Origin: Notamacropus eugenii
Lineage: Eukaryota; Chordata; Mammalia; Diprotodontia; Macropodidae
DNA length: 64,000 bases
Assembly (NCBI RefSeq): GCF_028372415.1
Contig: NC_092878.1
Coordinates: forward strand, 27,510,903 to 27,574,902
Direction of reading: 5' to 3'
A program made the position numbers and the translations under genes. This document shows positions 11,034 to 22,667 of this stretch, piece by piece (position 1 is the stretch's first letter; each line of letters begins with the position of its first letter). The notes under the pieces are model-generated. The model made no database searches, had not been told where the DNA came from, and saw nothing but the letters and a program-made list of their open reading frames with translations.

Positions 11034-12540
11034 TCAATCAATCAGTAAGCATTTTTAAGCGTCAATTATGTGCCAGTCATGAAGTTAAGTTCTAGAGGTA
11101 CAAAGACAAAGTGAAATAGCCCCTGTCTCTAAGGAGCTTACTTACATTCTAGCGGGGGAGACCACATATGCATATATAAGCACAGAATATATATAACCAA
11201 TCAAGAAAATTTTATTAAGTGTCTACAAAATGAATACAAGGTAGTCTTAGGAGAGAGAACATTAGCCTCTGGGTAAATTAGGAAAGATTTCCTGAAGAAG
11301 GTAGCACTCGAGCTGAGTCTAGGAGGAAGCCAGGGATTCCAAGAGGGGGAGGTGAGGAGGGAGAACATTCCAGGCAGGAGGGACAACTAGGGCAAAAGAG
11401 AGAGAATGTAGTATGTGCCAGATAGGAAGCAGGCCAGCATGACTGGGCTGTAGAGTGTGGAGAGGAGGAGTAATGTGTGTCAGCCAGACAGAACAGGCCT
11501 CTAACCTATGGATGGCCAGAGCAGAAGAGAGCAAGCTAGAGACAGGGTAGTCAGGAATCAAGCAGAAGTTTAATTTCGAAGTGAGGGGAATGGCTTGTCA
11601 ACAGCGGGCTGGGGGTGATGTGCGGGTACCCTGTCCTAATGGGGGGACTTAAGGCAGTATAGGGTGATCTCAGGATGTGTACCAATGGCTTCGCAGTGCC
11701 ATTGAGACAAGTTTGATTCATAGCAGGTTTTCATAACTGGAACATGAATACTAGTCCAGTACTTGTTCTAATTCAGAAAACACCTGGTGCGGGTTAAAGC
11801 AATACAATAATTATATGAAACAATTCTGGGATTTTACTGTGGCTGAGATCATCCAGAGGATGTGCATAAAGGATTGCTGTTGTGCCAAGTGCAGCCTTAG
11901 CTCTGGAAAACAAGGTGTCTCCTACTACCTTGACATGTGCAAAAGGACTGAAAAGGTAGGAGGAAGAGGTCAGGAAGTACCACCAAGAGTTTATATTGGA
12001 TCCTAGAGGTATTAAGGAGTCACTGGAGTTAACTGGTGGTAGTGGTGCTGACATGACCAGACATTCACTTAAAGAATCCAGTGGCTACTAGAAAATGGAT
12101 GGATTAGAGTGGGGGGGGGGGTGAGATTTAAGGTAAAGAGAAGAAATAGGGAGATGAGGGGACCTGAACTAGAGTGAAAGCTTTGTGAGTAGAAAAAAAA
12201 GGGAGCCATATGCAAGAGATGTTATGGAGATAGAAACAATGAAATCTGGTCCTTGAGTTGATATGTGAATGAGAGGGAGAAGCTGAAGATGATCTTGAGG
12301 CTCTGAACTTGAAACTAGAAGGATAATCATGTCCTTGATAATGTTAGGGAAATTAGAAGAGGAGCGAATTTGGGAGGGAGAATGTTTTGTTTCACATATA
12401 TTGAATTTGAGATGTTTATAGATCATCTAGCTAGAGATGCACAGTAAGCAATTCATGATGTGGGATTGAAGAAAGACCATGGTTCTGGAAACTGATGAGA
12501 TCGAGTGAGAAAATAGAGGAAAAAGAAATCTCAAAACAGA
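11034..12540 (-). mobile_element. L2 LINE, long 3' portion
   Basis: Starts with the reversed L2 end ATCAATCAGTAAGCATTTTTAAGCG and the passage GTGCCAGTCATGAAGTTAAG..CTAAGGAGCTTACTTACATTCT. Further in are AGGAGGGAGAACATTCCAGGCAGG and, near 12300-12440, the pieces matching L2 reverse-transcriptase coding sequence in reverse. No intact frame remains. A G10 run lies at 12112-12121. Confidence 0.75.
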
Positions 12541-12737
12541 GCCTTAATATTCCTAATATTCTTAACACTCATAATATTCTTTTCTGAACAATTTTGTTGC
12601 TTCTTCAGGTGGACTTTATTTACGTTGCCACAGCTACAGTGCTATACATAAGTTCTTCTAGCTTCGCTTTCTTCACTTTGTGTCATTTTCCTATATTTTT
12701 CCATGTTTTCCCCAATTCTTCACACTTATCATTCCTT

Positions 12738-12985
12738 TGCTGTTTTTGCTGTTCATTCATCTGACTCTTCATGACCCCATTCGGGGTTTTCTTGGCAAGG
12801 ATACTGGAACAGTTTGCCATTTCCTTCTCCATCTCATTTTACAGATGAGGAAACTGAGGCAAACAGGGTTAAGTGACTTGCCCAGGGTCACACAGCTAAT
12901 GTGTCTGAGGCCAGATTGTACTCATGAGGATGAATCTTCCTGACTCCAGACCAAGCACTCTATCCACTGCACCAAACTGCCCATA
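12738..12985 (-). mobile_element. Marsupial tRNA-headed SINE with RTE-like tail, inserted in L1
   Basis: Reversed head CTCTATCCACTGCACCAAACTGCCC at the right, core CAAGTGACTTGCCCAGGGTCACACAG in the middle, and tail TGACTCTTCATGACCCCATTCGG at the left. The tail resembles the 3' end of RTE/BovB. Confidence 0.8.
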
Positions 12986-13164
12986 TGATTCCTTACAGCC
13001 CAATAATATTCAACCATAATTTGTTCAACTATTCTCCAATCATTAGACAGATATTGTATCTTCAAGGTTTATCACATATAATGTTCTTGTGAATATGTTT
13101 ACATATATAGTGTTTTTCTCTGCAGACAGTGACCATTTGGGGTTTTGGCAAGGTCTCTGGGTCA

Positions 13165-13420
13165 AAGAGGAAGGGAAAAAGGAACAAGTATTTATTTAGT
13201 GTCTACCTTGTATCAGGTACTGTGTTAAGTGCTTTGATCCTCATAACCCTGTGAGGTAGGAGCTATCCTCATTTTACACTTGAGGAAACTGAGGCAAACA
13301 GGTTAAATAATGACAGGGTCATACAGCTGGGGAATGTCTGAAGTTAGATTTGAACTTGGGTCTTCCTAACTCCTGGCCTAGTGCTCTGTCTATAGCATCA
13401 CCTAGCTATCTCTATAAGGA
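13165..13420 (-). mobile_element. MIR-like SINE inserted in L1
   Basis: CTCATAACCCTGTGAGGTAGGAGC, TTGAGGAAACTGAGGCAAACAGG and GTCATACAGCTGGGGAATGTC in reversed MIR order. Confidence 0.75.
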
Positions 13421-13964
13421 TATAAATAATTTAATAACTTTTCTTACATAATTCCAAATTTTTTCTCAGAATGCTTGAACCAATCCCAGATCCACCAGCA
13501 GTGAATTATTTGACCTCACTTCCAACAGACCCATCTAACAATGAGCTTTCCCATTTTTAACATCTCTATTGGATTGATTGGCATGAAGTGGTACATTTAC
13601 CATATCATTTAAATTTGTATTTTTCTCATTATTAGCAATATTGAATATTTTAAAGTGATTATTAATAGTTTGTATTTCTTCTATTAGTTATTGTTTATTC
13701 AATGGCTCATCATTTTAAATATTTATGTCACTTCCCTATTATTTCAAAGTCAGAATTTTATTGGAGATATTTGATGTCAATATTTCCCTCAAGCCATATC
13801 TTCTGATTTGAATCATGTAGGTTTTATTTGTAAAAAGACTTTTAAATTTCATATGATTGGTATGGTCTACTCCGAATTTAAGATCTTTCATCTCAAGGAG
13901 TAATTTCCCAGGGCAGGAGAATGGGTGAGTCATCTTTCTTTGCTAAGGGGTCAGATTTCCTAAT

Positions 13965-14640
13965 AGTTTAATTCAATGTATTAAGTACCTATTGTGTGCA
14001 AAGACGACATAAAATTGAAATAAGACTATGGTCCTCAGAGAGGATTACAATCTAATAAGGAAGTATAAGAAATGTATACTAATGATTTTACCATAAGGCA
14101 GATCATGATAAGTGTAAAAGAAGAAAAATCAGGGAAGATTTCATGGAGCAGACTTGGGACCTGAAGATGGGGTTCAACAAAGAGTCAGGGCAAGCCATTT
14201 CAAATCATGGAGGATCTGAAGAAGGCAAGACCAGATTAGGGGACAATGAATAGGCTGATATAATTGGAGCATAGAGTATTTAAAAAGAAGGCTACAAAGA
14301 TATATTGAAGGCTGACTATAAATAACTTCGAAGTTTGATTTAAATAGTTTACCTTTTTTTTTGGCAGATTATGGGAATCCTCTAAATGCTTTTTACAGTT
14401 AGAAAAATCAGTCGGGAAACTACTACAGTAATTCAGATGGCAGATAATAGGCTCCAAACTGTTCTGGTTACAATGGTGGGTACATAGAAGAGATCTCAGA
14501 GGAAGAATCAATAGTGTTTAACAATTAATGGTATATGGGGATAAAGGAGAGGGAAGAGTAAAAGATTATTTGAGGTTCCAAGAAAGACAAGAATTAACAA
14601 AAAACCACTGGATTTGGTGATAGGGAGATCATTCCTAGCT
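13965..14640 (-). mobile_element. L2 LINE fragment
   Basis: TTAAGTACCTATTGTGTGC then AGGATTACAATCTAATAAGG and AGGGAAGATTTCATGG keep the order of a reversed L2 3' end. Confidence 0.6.
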
Positions 14641-14939
14641 CAGCCTCACTCCATTTCCAGTCTCCAGCCTCCTCTGTGGTTAGGGCCAAGAGGGTGAATT
14701 AAGGGAATGATAAGAAGAAGTAGCAAGCACTGGAGAGGGTGGCAGGAGTCTACTGGGGAAGGCCAGGTACCCCTCTCTCCCTTCACCTGTCCCTTCCAGT
14801 CATTGCCTAGGGATGGAAGAAGTGTAATAGAAAGAGGTAAAATATGAAGGGGAAGTAGGATATTGGCAATGGAACAGAGCTCCAAAGGGCATCGCTCAGT
14901 GAAAGGAGTAGGCAGAAGATGATAGGAAATAGGGAAATG

Positions 14940-15240
14940 ATAGTTGTCCTTTGTTTTCAAAGAGGACCAATGATATCATGGGGTAATGTCTTGACTTATG
15001 TCTGAATTGGATTTAAGGGAGACACAATTGAACAAAGTCGTCAGCCTCACGCTTTCTCCCAGAATCATTGAAGTCGAGTGGCAAGACAAAAGTCAAGATG
15101 ACTGAAGATGGCCTGGGAAGCAGTGACCTTGGTGTCTCCGATGTCTGACTGGGCTCTAAGCTTGGCACAGTGCCTGCTTCAGCCACCTTCATGGCCATTG
15201 GAACAAATTGTTCTCATGCGCCTATTCTGCTAAGTGAAGT
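14940..15240 (-). mobile_element. Marsupial SINE, same family as 18077-18379
   Basis: Has the tail unit GTCCTTTGTTTTCAAAGAGGACCAATGATATCATGG and the internal CAGCCTCAC..TTCTCCC..GATGACTGAAGATGGCC found in three other copies in this window. The matching region may extend to about 15430. Confidence 0.6.
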
Positions 15241-15439
15241 CTTCACATGCTTGGGATAGACACCTCCGTAACTCCCCAACGGGTCTGAGGCCTGTTGGTT
15301 ACCCTCAACCTGGTTTAGCCCATCTGCCAAGACAGTTACTAGGGTATGGCCACTTAGCATGCTATAGCTTCTTGGAGACATGGGTGAGAGTTGGATTGCA
15401 GGTAGACACCAAAAGCGAATAAGCAGCCCCCAAAAGGAT

Positions 15440-16050
15440 GAGGCAAGTCTTCATACCAGTGGTGCTAGGCCTCCTTGAATACTGGAAATATAAAGCTAGA
15501 GTGGAAAGGAAAAAACTTGTACTTTTTGAGGTGGCATGTTTGAGTTGTCTCTTCCAGAGGCACAGGACTCAAAATGGATATTTATTTACATGTATATACA
15601 CCCCACAATCATTTCTTGGTTCCATTAAGACAAAATTCCCTTCCCTGAACATAATCTTTTGTCTTTGCAAGTCTCATATCCTCATTCCTCACAAACTTGC
15701 CTTTTGCCTTTACCTTTGGGTCCTTCAATCCATTCTTTGTTTTTCTCATCCTTTTTGATTATTCCTCTGAGGGCATGGCTTCATCTGTAAAAATTAGGGG
15801 ACTAGGTGAATTCTAAAAGTCGCTTCCAGTTCCAACATTCAAGGATTTTAGTTTAGGAATTTCATACTAATATGAAATTAAAAGTCAAATTGACTTCTGC
15901 AACTTATGTGCTCTTGCAAGACTCTACAGTAAGGGGAACTTGCTAGTCCCATGGAAATCAGCTTCGCTTTCTTCTTAGTACAGGCATTCTCTCCTCACCA
16001 CTGAGCCACTGACTCCCTTGACTTTTCATTCTGTCATAACTTCAACTAAG
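15440..16050. other. Unassigned sequence
   Basis: An open frame of 106 codons (15438-15758) shows no domain or signal peptide that I trust. Confidence 0.4.
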
Positions 16051-16526
16051 CCCTCACTGTTGCCTAGCAACCCTTTCATTCATCTCTTACAGACTTGACT
16101 TATATTGGTCCTTACTGTGGTTGCTTTTAGACCTTCTCTTCAATCCTTTTCTCTGCCATTGACTTTTTCTCAACAGATGACTTCATCTCTTACTTTTCCT
16201 CCTCTCTATACACCCTATTGTTCAGCCTACTGGCTCCTTGCAGTTTCTCATCCACAGCCCTCCATTTCCCATATCTGGAATACTTTTATTCCTTGCCTCT
16301 CGATTCTTGGAATTCCTGACTTTCCTCAACATTTAGCTCAATGGTTACCTTTGGCAGGAGGGCTTTTATGGTCCCTTTGTTACTAATGGCTGCCTCCTCC
16401 TCCAAAGGCACTTGGAATGTAAAGAATCCCTCCAGCAACTGTTTCTTTTCTGTCTTTGCATCTCCAGTACCCAAGATAGTACCTGGAACCTAGTAGGGAA
16501 CTTAATAAATATTTGATTGATTGATG
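16050..16526 (+). mobile_element. L2 LINE 3' end
   Basis: Ends in the L2 tail CAGTACCCAAGATAGTACCTGGAACC..AACTTAATAAATATTTGATTGATTGA (about 16465-16526), preceded by the usual TTTCCTCAACATTTAGCTCAA stretch. Confidence 0.7.
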
Positions 16527-16854
16527 TTTTGAAGAGATTGAGGTGTCATCCGTGAGTTTCCTTTATCCCCCTGCATCTATTTCTCAAAACCTTTCTGTAT
16601 CTTCTTCCAAGTTCTCCTCCTTAGTCCCCAATCTTAGGGAATAAGACAGCTCTTCCACTTACCCAAATAATACTTTTTTTTTCCTGCTGATAGTACCATC
16701 CTGTCCTATCTCCTTCAGTATTTAAACTTCATTAATTCACTTCCCTCACCTTTACTCTGACCCTCTACTGACTGCTTCCTTTCTGCCTATAAACGTGCTC
16801 CAGTCTCTTCTATTTGAAAAAAAACCTTCTCTTGACCTTAGTATTCCCCGAAAT

Positions 16855-16962
16855 TTTTATACATACATACTTACATACATATACACATATTTATGCATGT
16901 ATATATACATATATACACATGTGTATATTTGTGCATATGTACATATATACATATATATATCT
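16855..16962. repeat. TACATATA microsatellite
   Basis: About 110 bases of ATAC/ATAT/GTAT units. Open frames rich in Tyr/Ile/His here come from the repeat. Confidence 0.9.
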
Positions 16963-17254
16963 TCTTTCTCTGCTAAGCTTTTTGAAAAAACAAATAACAC
17001 TTCAGGGCTCAGTCTTAAACATCATACCATATGACTTCAATCCCCACTGAAGATCCCCACTGTCAAAACTCTACCTAGAGTTCCAGGGCTTTTGAAAAAA
17101 TCTTTGATTCACCACTCTCAGAACTGGAAAGTCCCTTAGCTATTTGGTTCAATGCCCTCATTTTATAGATGAAGGAACTGAGATCCAGAAAGGTGACATC
17201 CGATGACTCATCTGTAGTAAGTCTTGACCGGAAGTCAGATCTCCAAACTCCCTC

Positions 17255-17785
17255 AGTGACCTCATCTGCTTTGACCTGTTTGCAGCATTTGATAATGCTG
17301 ATCATCTGAACCCCAGAACTGCATTTCAGCCTCCTCATGGTCATTTCCACCTGGATATCCAACAGACAATTCAACATGTCGCAAACAGAACTCATAAACT
17401 TTATCCCAAACCTATTCCTCTACCTGCCTATTCTCATAATCAATCATCGTTCTCTCAGTCACTGATGCCAAAAATTTGAGTAATGTCTCATTCTCTACCT
17501 CTCCAGCAAGTTGGCAAGCATCTTCCTCTGCACTGTCTTTTATCTGTGCCCCTTTTGGCCTACCACCTCACCTTTGGTGTGGACCTGTCATCGACTATTG
17601 CAGGTCTTTTACTTGTCTGCCCTGCCTTCAGTCTCTAACCTTCTCCAATCCACCCTTCACACAACTACCAAAATAATATTCCTTATGCATAGGTCTACTT
17701 GTATCCCTCACTCTCTTTCTTAAAAACTTTCAGTGGCTAATAATTGCTTACTGAATAAAATACAAACTCCTTTGAGTCCTCAAGT
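17255..17785 (+). mobile_element. L2 LINE with reverse-transcriptase remnant
   Basis: 17263-17300 translates to DLFAAFDNADHL, a recognisable version of the L2 motif DLSAAFDTVDH. The segment continues in L2 order to the AACTTTCAGTGGCTAATAATTGC and AAATACAAACTCC stretch. Confidence 0.7.
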
Positions 17786-17797
17786 CACATTAAGTTG

Positions 17798-18475
17798 ACA
17801 ACAGTTACTAAGTGTCTTCTGTGGGCTAGGCACTGTGCTAAGTGCTGGGAGTACAAAAGAAAGGCCAAAGCGTCTGTGTTCTCAAGGAAATCACAATAAT
17901 GGGGGGGAGGGGGCTAGTGTGGACAGACAACAGGTAAACAACTATGTACAGACAAGATAGATACATGATAAGTTGGGGATTGTTATTATTGTTCATCTTT
18001 GGAAAAATCTCAGAGGAAAAGTGATAATATTTAAGGGGAACTAGAAAGAAAAGGCTTCTTTCAGAACGTGGGGATTGTGTGTGTGTTTGTCCTTCATTGC
18101 CAAAGACCATATCATCAGAGAGACAATGACATGACTTGCACTTGACTTTGAGTAAGGGAGGGGTGTGCAGGTCACCAGCCTCACTTCTCCTCCATCTGAT
18201 TCCAGTGACCAGATATTCATCAGGATGACTAAAGATGACCCAGGATGAGGCAGTTGGGGTTAAGTGACTTGCCCAAGGTCACACAGCTAGTGAGTGTCAA
18301 GTGTCTGAGGTGAGATTTGAATTCAGGTCCTCCTGACTCCTGTACTGGTGCTCTATCCACTGTACCACCTAGCTGCCCTGAATGTGGGGATTAGCTGAAA
18401 CTTGAAGGACACCCAGGAAGCCGGGAGGGAGAGATCCAAGGAGAGAGAGAGTTCCAGGCATGGGAATCCTAAAGT
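17798..18475 (-). mobile_element. L2 LINE 3' end, split by a SINE
   Basis: 17798-18064 and 18393-18475 form one reversed L2 3' end (GTGGGCTAGGCACTGTGCTAAGTGC; then TTAGCTGAAACTTGAAGGAC and GAGTTCCAGGCATGGG). The SINE at 18077-18379 separates them. Confidence 0.75.
18077..18379 (-). mobile_element. Marsupial SINE with 13-bp target duplication
   Basis: tRNA-like head reversed at the right (GGTGCTCTATCCACTGTACCACCTAGCTGCCC) and a GT-rich tail at the left. Flanked by GAACGTGGGGATT (18064-18076) and GAATGTGGGGATT (18380-18392), one mismatch. Inserted in an L2. Confidence 0.85.
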
Positions 18476-18537
18476 AACAGTAAATTAAGCTTTGAATATG
18501 AGAAGCAATTATTAAGGGCTGAAAAGCTACAGCTAGA

Positions 18538-18590
18538 CTAGATAGATAGCAGATAGACTAGATAGATAGATTGTAGGTAGACTAATGGTT
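18538..18590. repeat. TAGA microsatellite, imperfect
   Basis: Runs of TAGATAGA broken by GCAGATAGACTAG units. Confidence 0.85.
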
Positions 18591-18591
18591 T

Positions 18592-19380
18592 CTGAAAGGA
18601 TCCTCACTGAGATCCCTGCACAGCTTCCCATAAATTCAGTCTACCCATTTCTGGAGCAATATCAGCTCCAGATCAGTGACTCAGGGCCAGGTGTTGCTTC
18701 TTTCGACGTCTATAGCTTGCTATGGAGCTAACTTCTTTTACTTCTCCAGGAACACCTGGAGGCCTTGGCGACTCTTTCCAATGATGTGCTCAGTTAATAG
18801 TTGAGATAATCTGTGTCATGCTTGTGGAAGATTCTCGCTTGGGCAACCATAGCCAATCAGTTGAGCTGCACCACTGCTCTGGGGCCCCAGGCCAAGGAAG
18901 GGTAAAAATACCTCGGAAGAACTTTCACCTTAGTGCTCTCCTCTCCTGATTGGTGACTGTCTCCCAGGCATACTTCATTTCACTCCCTCCAGGCCTCCCG
19001 TCTCCTTCTTTGTTGTTGTCATCACTTGTCTTTCCTTTTCAAAGAGGGCCAGGATATCAGGAAGCTGATGCTATGAATTTCAAGTGAATTAGATTTAAGT
19101 GAGGGAGGGCTATGCAAAGTCACCAGCCTCACTTTCTCCTCTAGCACCATCTGGATCCAGTGGCAAGACATAGATCAGAACAACTCCCACTTCCTTTTTA
19201 GCCTCCTGGACACTCTGGCCAGGGCTGCTCTGCCATTGTTCCTATAAGGGGTATATCAGCCCTTTGGCACTTAAGGCCCCATTCACCATCCTATTAATTT
19301 TAAGGACCAAAGTACCCTTCCCAGCCTCCTCTCCCTTATTTATATTTTTCCCCCATTAAAAGGATCGGAGCTGTTTTAGC
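18592..19380 (+). other. Promoter-like or LTR-like stretch, partly covered by a SINE
   Basis: Two CCAAT-type motifs (AGCCAATCAG at about 18851-18860; CTGATTGGTG at about 18946-18955) lie close to a TATA-like GGTAAAAATACC (about 18900). A SINE remnant of the 14940/18077 family covers about 18990-19190. This could be a decayed LTR or chance. An L2 tail (TTAATAGGTGCTTAATAAACAC) follows at 19400-19455. Confidence 0.25.
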
Positions 19381-19769
19381 TTTGGATTTGTACCCTCAAT
19401 TTAATGCAGTACTTGTCACTTAATAGGTGCTTAATAAACACTTTTCCATTAATTTATTCCATCATACACTCACATATCCCCACTGGATAATTTGAATATT
19501 TGAATGCTTAGATGTAGCAGAATATAAGCAACAAGTGTTGAGTGCCTCGAACAAGTTTATTTACCCAACACACTTAGACTAGAATTTAAGACTTTTACAT
19601 AATTTGACTCTAAATTTACCTTCTCCAATCTCATTTCACAGCTCTCCCCTTAGCTATTCACTCTACTCTAGCCGACTCTCAAGGACTTCAGTCTTCTAGA
19701 CTCTTCTACATTTGCCCAGACTTTCCTCCCATGCATGGGAAGCCCTTCTCCCATCCTTCTTCATTTAAA

Positions 19770-20130
19770 AAATAATATGGTAATAATAGCTTACCTTTTT
19801 ATAGTGCTTTGAGATTTTCAAAGTGGAAAGAGTCTGATATTGGAGGCCAAGGACCTTGGTCCAAATTCTGCCTCTGACTTTTACTGTATTAGACCTTGGT
19901 CAAGTAACGTGACACCTTGGGACCTCAATTTCCGTATCTGTAACATGAAGGAGGGTAGGTCCATTCAGTTCTATAATGGGCCTATAATCTTCATAACAAC
20001 CCTGTAAAGTAGGTGCTATTAGCCCCATTTCACAGATGGAAGAAAATGAGGCACAGGGAGGTTCAAAGATTTGCAGATCTTGGATGCAGATCTTCCTGAC
20101 TTGAAGTTAGCACTTGATATATTAGACCTT
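19770..20130 (-). mobile_element. MIR interrupted by another MIR
   Basis: Outer reversed MIR parts at about 19770-19820 and 19985-20130 (CAACCCTGTAAAGTAGGTGC, AAATGAGGCACAGGGAGG). Between them is a forward MIR-like piece (CTTGGTCAAGTAACGTGACACC). Confidence 0.6.
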
Positions 20131-20149
20131 GCTCCCGAGGCCAGCTATT

Positions 20150-20260
20150 TTTCTTTTTTGGGGGGGCAACCAGGATTAGGTGACTTGCCCAGGGTCACAT
20201 AGCTAATAAATGTCTGAGACTGGATTTATCTATCCACTGGGCCACCTAGCTGTTCCATGT
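20150..20260 (-). mobile_element. SINE fragment
   Basis: GGTGACTTGCCCAGGGTCACATAGC, ending at the reversed head TCTATCCACTGGGCCACCTAGCTG. Confidence 0.75.
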
Positions 20261-20499
20261 CATGACCAACTATCGAAACTTTCTTCCTTCAGCTCCCAGT
20301 TTAGATGCTACCTTTCAATTAATCTTTCCTATTTCCACTAGCTAAGAGTGATTCTTCTCTCCTAGAATCTCATTATTCTGTTGAACTCTTCCCAAATATT
20401 TAATAATGGGGACAGGGGCTGAACTTGGGATTTCATTGTTAGAGGAGACCCCCTTCTTTCACCCCCTACCTCCCAAGTCAAGTTCTCTCTACCAATGTG

Positions 20500-20760
20500 T
20501 GTCAACACCTGCTGGCTGCTGGCTGATTATGAACAGAGTGTTAAGTCCAGAGTTCAGAAAACTGGAGTTCAATTAGTCTTAGCCTTTTATTAGTTATGTG
20601 ACCCTAGGCAAATCACTTAATTTCTGCCTGCCTCAATTGTCTCATCCATAAAATGGAGATAATAACCCATACCTCACTTAGTAGTTCTGAGGATCAAATG
20701 AGATAACAAGTAAAGTTCTTTTCAAACCTTAAGGCACTTATGTTAACTAACACCGAGATT
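20500..20760 (+). mobile_element. MIR-type SINE
   Basis: AGTTATGTGACCCTAGGCAAATCACTTAATTTC then ATAAAATGGAGATAATAACCC and the GGATCAAATGAGATAA tail. Confidence 0.75.
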
Positions 20761-20829
20761 ATTTCTCAGGTTTACACAGCAAATTATGGGTTTGAGATGG
20801 GTCTTGAACTTCATCCCCTGAAAGTTTTC

Positions 20830-21003
20830 TAGCCACCTAGTAAACTGCCAGGCTTGGAATCAAGAAGACTCATCTTCGTGAGTTCAAATATGGCCTCAGA
20901 CATTTCTTGGCTTTATGACCCTGGGTAAGTCTCTTGACCCTCTTTGCCTCAGTCTCCTTATCTGTAAAATGAACTGAAGAAGGAAATGTAGCCAATTCTA
21001 ATA
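20830..21003 (+). mobile_element. Marsupial SINE, older copy
   Basis: ATGACCCTGGGTAAGTCTCTTGACC, GCCTCAGTCTCCTTATCTGTAAAATG and a decayed CCAATTCTAATACC end. It lies head-to-tail with the next SINE. Confidence 0.7.
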
Positions 21004-21012
21004 CCTTTACCA

Positions 21013-21262
21013 AGGGCAGATAGGTAGCATAGTGGATAGAGCACTGGGCCTGGAATCAGGAAAATCTGAGTTCAAATCCATCCTTGGTCACTTACTAGCT
21101 AGCTGCGTTTCTCTGGGCAAGTCACTTAACCCTGTTTGCCTCAGTTTCCTCATCTGCAAAATGACCTGGAAAAGGAAATGACAAACAACTCCAGTATCTT
21201 TGCCAAGAAAACCCCAAATGGAATCGTGAAGACTTGAAAAGGATGCAACAGCAGCGGATGTT
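21013..21262 (+). mobile_element. Marsupial tRNA-headed SINE with RTE-like tail
   Basis: Head GGGCAGATAGGTAGCATAGTGGATAGAGCACTGG, core GGGCAAGTCACTTAACCCTGTTTGCCTCAG, tail CTTTGCCAAGAAAACCCCAAATGG.ATCGTGAAGA. It is one of the most complete SINEs of this type here. Confidence 0.85.
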
Positions 21263-21744
21263 AGTACCGCCCTAAGTCCTTCCTCTCTCAAGCAGCTCAC
21301 TTTCTTATTTGGTGGCTTTTCATAGAAGTTAATGATTTTTCTACCTTGTACTATAATTATTTATGTACTTCTCTCATCTCCATACTCCCAAGCACCTGAA
21401 GGATAAGATCCTTGAGGACTGAATCTCCCCTTAGACATTGTAAGGGTTTGATAATTCCCCAAACTCTTAAGGAAATAAATGCTGGATGAATTTGAGTGGC
21501 TGAGAATTCCTGCACTGAATTGCAGGATCCTTTGGATATATTTGCTTTTCTGTAGGATGTCACATTTCTGACCTTGTTCATGTCATCTTTTTTAATGTCC
21601 ATATTTTGCTCTCTTTTAATTTGGGGCTGGTGGTTATAACTTTCTATATCCTGAAGAGGTGATAATGAGGAAAGAAAGGAAGTAAGAAAAGAGAGACAAC
21701 AAATGACAGAATATATTAGAGAAGAGGAGAGAATCAGACTGGGT

Positions 21745-21950
21745 AGAGATGCTCAGGACAGCTGGTGATCCAATGGATAAAATGATGAACTTGGAGTCAG
21801 AAATCTTAAATTCAAATCCTGCCTCTAACCCTTAGGTACTTATTAGATGTGTGACCCTGGGCAAGTCACTTATCTCAACTTCAAGGTTGAGAGTGTTGGA
21901 TTAGATGGCCTCCAAAGTTCCTGCTAGTTCTAAATCTATGATACTATGGG
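21745..21950 (+). mobile_element. MIR/marsupial SINE fragment
   Basis: ACTTGGAGTCAGAAATCTTAAATTCAAATCC, GTGTGACCCTGGGCAAGTCACTTATC, then GGATTAGATGGCCTCCAAAG. Confidence 0.75.
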
Positions 21951-22189
21951 TGAAGAAAAGAAAAATAGGAAGACATGAAAAAGTAGAAAAGTAATGTGAT
22001 AGAAAGACGGAAGAGGAAGGAATAGAAAAGGAAGACCTTTCTTCAACCCCTCTGCCCCCAAGCTAGAAGTCTAAAAGTACTCTCTCACTACCTACCATGA
22101 CACCCCACTCACACCTATACTCTCTGGGCTACACCCTAAACTCTAAAATGTGCCTTTTCTCTACCTGTCAAACTTCCAGCACTGAATGA

Positions 22190-22372
22190 CAAGCCTAGTT
22201 GTATAATGGGCTAAATGCCTGAAGACCCAGTTCCAGTCACAGCTTGGCTGCTAGTTATTGTGTGACCTTTGAGCAAGAGTCACTTCATCTCATTGGGCCT
22301 CAGTTTCCTCCTCTGTAAAACTAGAGAATTAGACCTAGGATCTCTTCTAGCTCTAACATTAAAAGATTTCTA
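22190..22372 (+). mobile_element. MIR-type SINE
   Basis: CAGTTCCAGTCACAGCTTGGC, TGTGTGACCTTTGAGCAAG and GGGCCTCAGTTTCCTCCTCTGTAAAACT in MIR order. Confidence 0.7.
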
Positions 22373-22667
22373 TTTGCTTGGTTTGTTTCACACTATGGTG
22401 TGAAACATGTGACTCCTGCACCTTGATATCTTCTTTCTTACAGGGCTATTTACATTTGTATTATCGACTTGTTGACTCCGTAGCATAACAGCTAACAGGT
22501 AGGACTATCCTTACTGTTAGAATTTTAGGCTGCAAGACAGGGACTTTCTGCTTAGCCATTTTGTATAAGGCTTGTGACAGAGGGGAAAGGCTTAGAAGGA
22601 AAAGGTAGAGAAGAGAGAAGATGCTTTAGAAGTACTAGAAGGCTACCACCTGGGCAAGGAAACTGTG

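Larger units (their letters stand above)
12560..13930 (-). mobile_element. L1 ORF2/3' region interrupted by two SINEs
   Basis: Three L1 blocks, about 12560-12737, 12986-13160 and 13425-13930, continue one another in reverse L1 order (GGATTCC.TACAGCCCAATAATATTC, GGGTCAAAGAGGAAG, ATCCACCAGCAGTGAATTATTTG, GATTGGCATGAAGTGG). The gaps are filled by SINEs at 12738-12985 and about 13165-13420. Stops are frequent. Confidence 0.75.

Noticed and set aside
21013..21085. tRNA-like head as a tRNA gene
   Set aside because: It is continuous with a SINE body and recurs in many SINE copies; no cloverleaf with a clear anticodon loop was found.
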